This document shows, in pieces, positions 12,979 to 19,260 of a stretch of 23,564 nt of DNA. The translations under genes and the position numbers were made by a program. Numbering within the stretch: position 1 is the first letter of the stretch; each line of letters begins with the position of its first letter. The stretch is from a virus. The stretch lies in the IMG/VR virus record IMGVR_UViG_3300030329_002471, positions 1 through 23,564 of that record. The stretch is one strand, 5' to 3'. A model generated the notes under the pieces. It was not told where the DNA came from. It did not search any database and was given only the letters and a program-made list of their open reading frames with translations.

Positions 12979-15377
12979 CAGAATCGACCTCGCGCCATCA
13001 AGTCTGCGATCTCTGCTCGCTGATTCCGAAGTTGAGCGGTGAAGAAGGCGCGATCCTCAGCGGTAGCGCCGCCGCTGATGTTGACGACCGGCGCGTAGTT
13101 CATGCCGTTACTAGCCATGTGCCGATTCGGGATAATCGTGCCGTTTTGACGCGGGACGAGTAGTTCCGGCCCTTTTTCTCCGACAATGTAAGGGACGCCT
13201 CCAGTTACTGGTCCGCCATGTTCTCGCGCCGGTAGATTTGCAAATCCGGCGACTTTCTTTGGAAGCGTCGAGTCTATCGTCGTGATGAGTCTCTCGACCG
13301 ATTCGCTCATTTTTGACGAAGACGACGTATCGCTAACTGATTTGAAATCACTTACCAGTCTCTCGACCGATTCGCTCATTTTTGACGAGGAACTCTTGCG
13401 AATCGCCTTGATGGCTTCGGTTGATTTTTTATTCGAGACGATGTGTCCGTTTTGACTTGGTACCAGTAGTTCCGGCCCTTTTTCGCCGACCAAATACGCG
13501 CGCCCTCCGGTGACGGGTCCGCCATTCGCGCGCTTGCTGAACATGGATCCCAGGTTGTAGAAAAACCCGCCATCAGCCTCGCCGCCCGAGCCGCCGCCCG
13601 AGCCGCCGAAGAGTTTCTCTAGTCCAGACATCAGCTTGCTTTTGAGCAGTTCCATACTCATTTGCTGCAGCGTGTCTGCAAACGAAGAAATCATCGCGTC
13701 TTTGCCGTCCGTCACCCCTGCAATCAATGAATCAGCAAGGTTCGAGCGCACGTTGTCCGCGGCGGCTTTGGCCTTGTCCTCGATGGCCGTCATGCCCTCG
13801 TCAATTTCCGGCGGGATCACCTGACCGGGTGCATCAGGCGACTGGAAGCGGTCAACGAAATTGCCGAGCGTATCCTCGAAGGCTTGCCCGGTGTCGGTGT
13901 TGAGTGTTTCACCGAGTTGGCGGCGAATGTTCTCGCCCATTTGCGCAAAAACGCCTTCGTGAAACGAATCAGCGTTGAGCGTTTCCGTCAGTTCGTCCTG
14001 AATGCCCTGACCCATGGACGCAAAGATCGGCTGTTGTGACGATTTTGATTCAAGCGCTTGCGTCATTTGACCGCGAATGTTTTGCGCCATTTTGTTGAAG
14101 ATTGATTTTTGGCTGGTAAAAAAATCGGAGCCGACTTTCACTTTTCCGACCGTAGGTGACCAATCGGTTGTCGCATCAATAAAGGGGACCTTCTTCGCGA
14201 GTTCGTTATAGCCGGCAATGATTTCGGAAGAGAACGTGTTCCACTTTTGCAGAGATGAATTGATGAACTCGCCCGCTGCAGTTCCCACGCTGTCCATGAC
14301 CCCGAATACCGATTCGGCCATGTTCACGAAACCTAGGCGAATCGACAGGATTACGGTTTTGAATCCCGAGGATAAGTCGTGCATTGCAACAGAAGCGGAT
14401 TCCGCGATATTGACGAAACCTAGGCGAATCGAAAGCATCACGGACTTAAAGACGGTTGATAAGTCGTGCATCACGCGAGACGTCGACTCGGCCATGTTGA
14501 CGAAACCGAGACGGATCGACAGCACAATCACGTTCAGACCTCGCATAACGTCGCCCAGGCCATGAAACGCACGAGCAACGAATCCCGCCGCCTTCGATCC
14601 GATATCTCCGAAGCCTTCAGTCGTCAGCGCTAGATGCGTGACCCAGTTGCTCGCTGCCTCGATCATGGGAGAAAAAGAGACAGCCAGCTGGTTGCCGATG
14701 CCCGTGAACACGCCGGTCATCCTCGACGCTGCGTCGTTCGCCTGCTCGATTTTCGCCGCATCCACACGAGACAGTGATATGCCCAGTTGATCGGCTTCAC
14801 TCATCATCGCGCGAAGTGCATCGCCACCCTGGCCAAGTGTGTTGACCAGCGCGACGCCTTCCGAGTCAAACAGCTTCATCGCAAGCCGCACGCGATCAGC
14901 CTGGCTCTCAACGCCAGCCATCGAGTCGGCCACCATGGCCATCTGCTCGTCCAATGGCAAATTTTTCAGCGCCTCAGCGTCAATGCCGAGTTCTTTGAGC
15001 GCGTTTTTTGCTTCGCCGGTGCCCTGGGCAGCTTCAGCGACTCGGCGCGTCATACGCTGCAGCGCCATATTCATTGTGTTAGTACTGACGCCAGTAAGCT
15101 CGCCCGCATGCTGCAAACCCGCTAACGCTTCTGTAGTGGCGCCTATCTTGTCAGCGGTCTTGGCGAGATTATCGATAACCTGCATTCGCATGCCGACAAA
15201 CGCTGCGCCAGCTGCACCCGCTGCCAGTGCCGCTGCAGTACCGATCTTTGCGAACCGACTGGCTGCGCCGGCAATGCCTGCGCCGAGCTTCTTCAATCTG
15301 CGGTTGAGACTTTGAAACGCTCGAGCGGTGTTGTCTTTCGCGAAAAGAGAAAGGACTGTTTCGTACGTGCTAGCCAT
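12978..15377 (-). CDS. Tape measure protein
   Basis: This 799-aa protein sets tail length and travels through the tube at infection. It starts with a helical, basic N-terminus (YETVLSLFAKDNTARAFQSL) and an Ala/Gly-rich hydrophobic stretch (33-66), followed by a conserved helical region with ADKIGATTEALAGLQHAGE (75-93) and MKLFDSEGVALVNTL. Three 29-residue repeats carry LSIRLGFVN (286, 315, 344). Two C-terminal copies of GGPVTGG--Y-VGEKGPELLVP (619 and 721) flank a short doubled SSSSKMSESVERL (662 and 685). At 1.5 Angstrom per helical residue, 799 residues give a tail of at most about 120 nm. Its ATG lies inside the last codons of the gpGT frame. It is the longest gene of the tail block after the fiber and J-like genes. 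Confidence 0.93.
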   Translation of the reverse strand: MASTYETVLSLFAKDNTARAFQSLNRRLKKLGAGIAGAASRFAKIGTAAALAAGAAGAAFVGMRMQVIDNLAKTADKIGATTEALAGLQHAGELTGVSTNTMNMALQRMTRRVAEAAQGTGEAKNALKELGIDAEALKNLPLDEQMAMVADSMAGVESQADRVRLAMKLFDSEGVALVNTLGQGGDALRAMMSEADQLGISLSRVDAAKIEQANDAASRMTGVFTGIGNQLAVSFSPMIEAASNWVTHLALTTEGFGDIGSKAAGFVARAFHGLGDVMRGLNVIVLSIRLGFVNMAESTSRVMHDLSTVFKSVMLSIRLGFVNIAESASVAMHDLSSGFKTVILSIRLGFVNMAESVFGVMDSVGTAAGEFINSSLQKWNTFSSEIIAGYNELAKKVPFIDATTDWSPTVGKVKVGSDFFTSQKSIFNKMAQNIRGQMTQALESKSSQQPIFASMGQGIQDELTETLNADSFHEGVFAQMGENIRRQLGETLNTDTGQAFEDTLGNFVDRFQSPDAPGQVIPPEIDEGMTAIEDKAKAAADNVRSNLADSLIAGVTDGKDAMISSFADTLQQMSMELLKSKLMSGLEKLFGGSGGGSGGEADGGFFYNLGSMFSKRANGGPVTGGRAYLVGEKGPELLVPSQNGHIVSNKKSTEAIKAIRKSSSSKMSESVERLVSDFKSVSDTSSSSKMSESVERLITTIDSTLPKKVAGFANLPAREHGGPVTGGVPYIVGEKGPELLVPRQNGTIIPNRHMASNGMNYAPVVNISGGATAEDRAFFTAQLRNQRAEIADLMARGRF
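14277..14534 (-). repeat. Three 87-bp (29-aa) tandem repeats in the tape measure gene
   Basis: Residues 282-367 contain three copies at an exact 29-residue spacing: VIVLSIRLGFVNMAEST, SVMLSIRLGFVNIAESA and TVILSIRLGFVNMAESV, joined by VMHDLST/AMHDLSS linkers. The match is also clear in DNA (ACGAAACCTAGGCGAATCGA in two copies). If helical, one unit would add about 4.3 nm, close to one tail-tube ring. Confidence 0.8.
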
Positions 15378-15848
15378 TGTCCTCTTCCCTAATTTTGAAA
15401 TACGCCAACCACCCGAGCCATTCTCGGTGGTCTAACTCATTAATCTCTGCGACCGTCTTGTGCAGGTGTTCTGCAAGTTGGAATCTCGCAAACAAGCTAG
15501 GGTCGCTTCTCAGTTTCCCAGCGCGTCATCCTCGGTCGGCGTGTCCTCGTTGATGACTCCGACGATCCGCGCCAGCACATCGGGATCAACCGACCGCATT
15601 AACTCCGTGCGCTCTGCCTTGCGAAACAGCGGCGTGCCTTCCTCATCGACCAAGCGGTAAATAAGCGTCAGCACCATGGCTTCCGCCGATTTCCCACTGT
15701 TCGCCAGTTCCATCACCTCTCCCAGTCGGAGCAGCGATATGGCTGGCTTGATGTAGACGGTCACACCCCACTCAGGAACCTCAAGTGCGCGCGGCTCCGC
15801 GTCCAACTTTGCGCGATAGTGCTCCTGCGCTTTTTGTAACAAACTCAT
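15370..15848 (-). CDS. Tail assembly chaperone gpGT-like, -1 frameshift fusion
   Basis: After the heptamer G-GGA-AAC a -1 shift continues for 47 more codons to TAG at 15370-15372, giving a 159-aa product. The extension starts LRSDPSLFARFQLAEHLHKT and ends with DHREWLGWLAYFKI and REEDNG. The Trp-rich 'EW-W-AYF-I' helix is typical of the T part of gpGT. The frame has no ATG start before it, fills the otherwise empty 132 nt between gpG and the tape measure, and ends inside the tape-measure start (ATGGCTAG). In lambda the G/GT ratio set by this shift matters for tail assembly; here the shift is inferred from sequence. Confidence 0.85.
15510..15848 (-). CDS. Tail assembly chaperone, gpG-like (unshifted product)
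   Basis: This 112-aa protein is the first half of the tail assembly chaperone that keeps the tape measure soluble. It starts MSLLQKAQEHYRAKLDAEPRA, contains VYIKPAISLLRLGEVMELA and a helical C-terminal half (TLIYRLVDEEGTPLF, DVLARIVGVI), and ends in an acidic tail (NEDTPTEDDALGN). It lies between tail tube and tape measure, as lambda G does. GGGGG precedes the ATG. Its last codons form a slippery heptamer immediately followed by TGA, which allows a fraction of ribosomes to make the longer gpGT form (separate entry). Confidence 0.85.
   Translation of the reverse strand: MSLLQKAQEHYRAKLDAEPRALEVPEWGVTVYIKPAISLLRLGEVMELANSGKSAEAMVLTLIYRLVDEEGTPLFRKAERTELMRSVDPDVLARIVGVINEDTPTEDDALGN
15513..15519 (-). 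promoter_or_regulatory. -1 ribosomal frameshift slippery heptamer
   Basis: On the - strand the sequence G GGA AAC (zero frame) is followed directly by the TGA of gpG. It fits the X-XXY-YYZ rule and differs by only the last base from the lambda G-GGA-AAG site. Confidence 0.85.
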
Positions 15849-15869
15849 TCATGCCCCCTTGCATCGCTG

Positions 15870-16253
15870 TTAGATCGTCGCCGTCACAAGAGATCCGGTG
15901 CCGGTGCAGCTGAAACTGACTTCGAGCATCCCATCGAACGAACTGCTAGTGCTGACCGACGTAACCAAAGCCGTGCCGGAGTACTTGGTGCCTGCCGACG
16001 TCCCCTCCGGATATAGAGTCAGGGAGACCGACGCGCCTGCGGTTAGTGCATCTTGAGCAGTGGAATCGTCATCCCAGTAGGCGTCAACGCTGGCAGACCA
16101 GGAAGCTAATCCCACTTGATACGTGCGAGCGGCATCGCCCATCACGCTGTCCTCAATCGTGTCCGCGGTGCTTTCGAGCGACCAGCTGCGGATTTCTGCA
16201 ACCGCATCTGACCCCACATGTACGGTGCCGTCGCTGCCTCTATGATTCGCCAT
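15870..16253 (-). CDS. Major tail tube protein
   Basis: This 127-aa protein should form the stacked rings of the tail tube. It starts MANHRGSDGTVHVGSDAVAE and has the typical run of strands: IRSWSLEST, an acidic IEDSVMGDAARTYQVGL loop, WSASVDAYWDDD, SVSLTLYPEG and LEVSFSCTGTGSL. It resembles short TP901-1/gene-transfer-agent-type tube proteins rather than the 246-aa lambda gpV with its Ig domain. AGGAGG (16263-16268) sits 9 nt before the ATG, the strongest ribosome site in this block, as expected for a high-copy protein. It lies upstream of gpG and downstream of a 59-codon gene with which it overlaps by 14 nt. Confidence 0.85.
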   Translation of the reverse strand: MANHRGSDGTVHVGSDAVAEIRSWSLESTADTIEDSVMGDAARTYQVGLASWSASVDAYWDDDSTAQDALTAGASVSLTLYPEGTSAGTKYSGTALVTSVSTSSSFDGMLEVSFSCTGTGSLVTATI

Positions 16254-16419
16254 CGTCGTCTTCCTCCTGATTTACGTCGTCTATTTGAGTAGCGATCTGC
16301 CACCGTTTAGTTGTTTCGGCAGCGCGCTGCTGCCATCCTTTTGATATTAAGTGCTCCGCCTGGTGGTCCCAGACTTCAATCTCGGAGCCGTTGCGCTCCA
16401 ATATCACTCGCTTGCTCAT
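16240..16419 (-). CDS. Small protein between tail terminator and tube genes (59 aa)
   Basis: ATG 16417-16419 overlaps the preceding stop as ATGA; the frame ends with TAG at 16240-16242, inside the tube gene. The product starts MSKRVILERNGSEIEVWDHQ. A helix-turn with 'A-HLISKGWQQ' follows, resembling the small 'V-----A--LI-KGW' fold seen in several phage head/tail proteins. It ends with a strongly acidic tail (EEDDDGES). It carries the tube gene's ribosome site in its own 3' end, so its translation may be linked to that of the tube. Function unknown; a connector or assembly helper is a guess from position. Confidence 0.6.
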   Translation of the reverse strand: MSKRVILERNGSEIEVWDHQAEHLISKGWQQRAAETTKRWQIATQIDDVNQEEDDDGES

Positions 16420-16856
16420 GCTGCTACCTCGATGTCGTTTTCTAGCGTCTGGTAATCAATCGACACGTCCAGAGTGCCCACCTGCACGGGCTGATCGCCG
16501 TCGTCGGTATAGCTCGATCTGAAGCTCACCACGCGCGTGTCGCGTGCATTGCCACCACGCGTCCGGTCCGTGTACAGCGCCTCCTCGATTTCGACGCACG
16601 CGGTATCAACCACGTCATCAGCCGTCGCGCCGCGTGCATAAATCTCTACCGTGAGCGTGAGCGTTCGCAGTAGCACTCGCGGCGGCTGAATCGTGCTGGC
16701 CTCGATGGTCTCGTCGTTCGTGTATACGCAGAGTCCAGGCAGCTTCCCAGTCGCCAGCGGATAGACTCTGCTCGCGAACACATTCGAGCCGGCGGTGGTT
16801 AAACCAGTCAGCGTCGTCACCACGTTGTCGCGAATACTTTGGCGAACGTGCGCCAT
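16416..16856 (-). CDS. Tail terminator protein, gpU-like
   Basis: The 146-aa protein follows the gpU pattern: an N-terminal helix (MAHVRQSIRDNVVTTLTGL), a strand with FASRVYPLATGKLPGLCVYT, a long conserved strand pair (RTLTLTVEIYARG, then a helix TADDVVDTACVEIEEAL) and a final strand GTLDVSIDYQTL. gpU forms a hexamer at the head-facing end of the tail and stops tube growth. The order FII-like, U-like, tube, G/GT is the lambda order without gpZ. The gene follows the FII-like gene by 1 nt and leads by ATGA into a 59-codon gene. Assignment by strand pattern and position. Confidence 0.72.
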   Translation of the reverse strand: MAHVRQSIRDNVVTTLTGLTTAGSNVFASRVYPLATGKLPGLCVYTNDETIEASTIQPPRVLLRTLTLTVEIYARGATADDVVDTACVEIEEALYTDRTRGGNARDTRVVSFRSSYTDDGDQPVQVGTLDVSIDYQTLENDIEVAA

Positions 16857-16857
16857 G

Positions 16858-17160
16858 CTATGGAGCCTCGAGGACTAGCTGCGTCATGCCGGTTCCGTCG
16901 TCCATCACCACGCGCACGGTATACGTCACGCCGCCTATTGCGAACGAATCGCCCTCGGCTGCGGTAGACACATCAGCCGTGCGACACGTCACACGTGGAT
17001 GGCTCATCACGACAGACACTGCACCACCCGTATCGATCTCCTCATGCTCTCGTTGAAAGAGCGCGGTCAGCGTCGCCGCCGATCCTCCCGACGGAGTCCA
17101 CGTAGCGCTCTCGCCAAAATCCGCCAGCAAAAGGCTACGATCTGTCGCACTTTCGACCAT
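16858..17160 (-). CDS. Head-tail joining protein, lambda gpFII-like
   Basis: This 100-aa protein has the gpFII/Phage_attach layout. A helical start (MVESATDRSLLLADFGES) leads into a beta barrel with SATWTPSGGSAATLTALFQRE, then VVMSHPRVTCRTADVSTAAEGDSFAI and GGVTYTVRVVMDDGTGM. The 'R--DV----GD---IGG--Y-V--V--DGTG' run is the typical second half. gpFII caps the filled head at the gpW ring and is the docking point for the tail. It lies between the short AT-hook-tailed protein and the gpU-like gene. The start has a poor ribosome site and may depend on coupling to the gene before. Confidence 0.75.
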   Translation of the reverse strand: MVESATDRSLLLADFGESATWTPSGGSAATLTALFQREHEEIDTGGAVSVVMSHPRVTCRTADVSTAAEGDSFAIGGVTYTVRVVMDDGTGMTQLVLEAP

Positions 17161-17163
17161 CGA

Positions 17164-17367
17164 TTAGTCAACTTTCTTGCGCGGCCTTCCGCGCTTTTTA
17201 GGCGCAGCGCCAGCGTTGCGGTCAGCCGTTGCGGCAGGCTTGTCGATGGGCATGATGCGCCCCGTTGCCATGAGTTCTTTCGCCTCTTCGGCTGACACTT
17301 CAACGACATCACCGAGCGCACGCGGTTGTCGATCAATCACGCATCGCTTCGTCACTTGGTATTGCAT
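17164..17367 (-). CDS. Small protein at the lambda FI position with AT-hook-like tail (67 aa)
   Basis: The 67-aa product begins with MQYQVTKRCVIDRQPRALGD and EVSAEEAKELMATGRIMPI. This small beta-helix fold of 40 residues recurs in phage head-completion regions. A linker leads to the basic tail KKRGRPRKKVD, whose RGRPRK core matches an AT-hook for binding the minor groove of AT-rich DNA. It lies between capsid and FII-like genes, where lambda has FI, a helper of packaging. A GGAG site precedes the ATG, after a hairpin behind the capsid gene. The same GRPRK motif ends the small terminase of this phage. DNA binding is inferred from that motif only. Confidence 0.6.
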   Translation of the reverse strand: MQYQVTKRCVIDRQPRALGDVVEVSAEEAKELMATGRIMPIDKPAATADRNAGAAPKKRGRPRKKVD

Positions 17368-17385
17368 AGGTTCTCCAGAGGGTTA

Positions 17386-17403
17386 GGGGCGCATGTGCGC
17401 CCC
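17386..17403 (-). terminator. Strong GC hairpin after the protease-capsid gene
   Basis: GGGGCGC (17386-17392) and GCGCCCC (17397-17403) make a perfect 7-bp stem with a 4-nt loop, or 8 bp with a 2-nt loop, in the 54-nt gap behind the capsid stop. No U run follows (TAACCCTC), so it is more likely a processing or stabilising hairpin, or a partial attenuator lowering expression of downstream genes relative to capsid, than a full terminator. Confidence 0.45.
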
Positions 17404-17421
17404 GTCCCCTTGGTTTAGTCG

Positions 17422-19260
17422 TTACCCATCGTTGCCGACGGCGAACGACACTGCGTGGCGTACAGCAACGTCGACGCTTTGCAGGGCGACGATCCTCTGC
17501 GTACCCGAAGTTGCATGACTTGACGTGTCTACGATGATGTCGACACCGCTGCCGAAAAAGCCCACCAGGCAGTCTGCAAAGTTGCCAAAATACATATTCC
17601 CGGCACTGGCTTGGGCGCTGACGATGGCGTTGTAGCCGGCAATCGATCCGTCATTCTCGACCACGAACTGAGCCGTGTTAGTGGCTTTTTCCGTCGTCTT
17701 CAGAGCGCCATACATTGCCGGAGGCACGATGTAGCTCAAATTTCCGAGCAACGCGTTGTCTTCGCTCACGGCTGTTTGCAACGTCACCACCTCGGCGAAC
17801 GTCGGATTCGCAGCGGCGAAGTTCGTCACAGTGTTGACGCCTGTCTGATTCAGGATGCCGGTCGGCTGACCAGAACTACCTGAACCTTCCAGTGCAGCCT
17901 TGTCGATAGCGATGGCAATCGCAGTGGTGAGATCGTCGCGGATCAACCGGTCGACGTCTTCGCTTGATTGAATTAATAGGTCTCGTGTCACATCTGTATA
18001 TGCGCCAAGTGTCTTCATAGAAAGTGAAACCGTGGCGAGCGTCATTTCACTCTCGCTCGTCGCCCCACCTTCAGAGCTTACCCAGCCGGCAGAAGCGCCA
18101 GCGGATTTGCGCGGGATCTTCACATCACCGCTCAAGCCGGTCAGCGTGGTAGCACCTGCGGCCATCACCGACGATGCATTTCGCAAAGCGTCGATGAACT
18201 GATCTCCGCGGTAGTCGTCGGTAATGATCGCCGAATCGTCCGAACTGTTCATATCCCGCACAAGTACCGAATGCGGCATCAGGACGCCCTGTGCGGCTCT
18301 GCCGGATCGTTGGGCGACAGCTTCAGAGACCTCAAACTCATACGCAGCGGCTTCCTGCGCACGTCGGTCCGACGGATTCACCATTGCGCTGATGGCACGC
18401 GCGAGATTGAAGCGCTTCTTGTCTTTTGCGGACAGATCAATGTCTGCATCGTTCGCAGCAACGAGTGCCTGCGTTTCGATCTTCGTCAGAAGGGCGTCGC
18501 GGAATGCCTCGACCTGCTGTCCGGCCTGGATGGCCTCGCGAGCCATGTCGACCTGGTTGTGACGAGCGCCGAGTTCGAGAATCTGCGCGACCTGTTTCTG
18601 TGCTGCTTTCTGCGCATCGGCCAGGGCTTCAGCGCGGACAGCGTCCATATCGATTGCGTTGTTGTCTTCAGCCACAATGGCCTCCGTGTGTTGTGTTTCA
18701 GGTGTGGTAATTTCTGTTTGATTACTGCGACCGACGCCAACGATGTCACTCGTGTCTGCCGGGATACTTACAAGGCTGGCCTCAAGGGGTCGCCATCGGG
18801 TCGCGACAAAATCGTCGCCGTTTCCTTGCCGTTCAAGCTTGTCGATGCTGTAGCCGACCGATATATTCGTGCGGATTCCGTCTTCGACATCTCTCAAAAT
18901 GCTGGTGGCTAACTCACCTCGTCCAAGGCGAGCCGTCGCGCGGAGTCGGCGCGCTTCTCCATCCAGCTTCACGCTCTCAATGACCCCGATCTGCTGACTG
19001 GGATCGTGATCCAACAACAAAGGCGCACGACCGCTGGAAAGGAACTCCAGGTCGATAGCGGCTTCGCTGTGTTCTAGGATTTCGTTGCCAAAACTGCGCG
19101 CGACCGGTTGCTCGCTGCTGATCGACATCTCGATGCGTCGCGCCTCAACGTCAACGCCTCGCGGCTTGATCTCAGCCAGCCGGTGCGTCAGCGTCGCGGT
19201 CATGTCTCGCGCCTCGGCTTGCTCGTCAGTCTGGATTTCAACGGTTTGTGGTTGTGTCAT
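17422..19260 (-). CDS. Prohead protease-major capsid fusion, HK97 fold
   Basis: One 612-aa frame contains both maturation protease and capsid. Residues 22-180 match the HK97-type prohead protease: RSFGNEILEHSEAAIDLEFL, the catalytic-His motif LLLDHDPSQQIG (H85), IRTNISVGYSI and EASLVSIPADTSD with the likely nucleophile S162. A linker with long charged helices (200-310), the place of the delta/scaffold domain, follows. From about 325 an HK97-fold capsid protein can be read: DDYRGDQFIDALRNASSV, KIPRKSAGASAGWVSSEGG, RDLLIQSSEDVDRLIRDDL, ALEGSGSSGQPTGIL and the C-terminal FGSGVDIIVDTSS. Processing after the scaffold-like part would free the mature capsid subunit of about 290 residues. AAGGAGA precedes the TAATG start. 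No frameshift separates the two parts. Confidence 0.88.
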   Translation of the reverse strand: MTQPQTVEIQTDEQAEARDMTATLTHRLAEIKPRGVDVEARRIEMSISSEQPVARSFGNEILEHSEAAIDLEFLSSGRAPLLLDHDPSQQIGVIESVKLDGEARRLRATARLGRGELATSILRDVEDGIRTNISVGYSIDKLERQGNGDDFVATRWRPLEASLVSIPADTSDIVGVGRSNQTEITTPETQHTEAIVAEDNNAIDMDAVRAEALADAQKAAQKQVAQILELGARHNQVDMAREAIQAGQQVEAFRDALLTKIETQALVAANDADIDLSAKDKKRFNLARAISAMVNPSDRRAQEAAAYEFEVSEAVAQRSGRAAQGVLMPHSVLVRDMNSSDDSAIITDDYRGDQFIDALRNASSVMAAGATTLTGLSGDVKIPRKSAGASAGWVSSEGGATSESEMTLATVSLSMKTLGAYTDVTRDLLIQSSEDVDRLIRDDLTTAIAIAIDKAALEGSGSSGQPTGILNQTGVNTVTNFAAANPTFAEVVTLQTAVSEDNALLGNLSYIVPPAMYGALKTTEKATNTAQFVVENDGSIAGYNAIVSAQASAGNMYFGNFADCLVGFFGSGVDIIVDTSSHATSGTQRIVALQSVDVAVRHAVSFAVGNDG

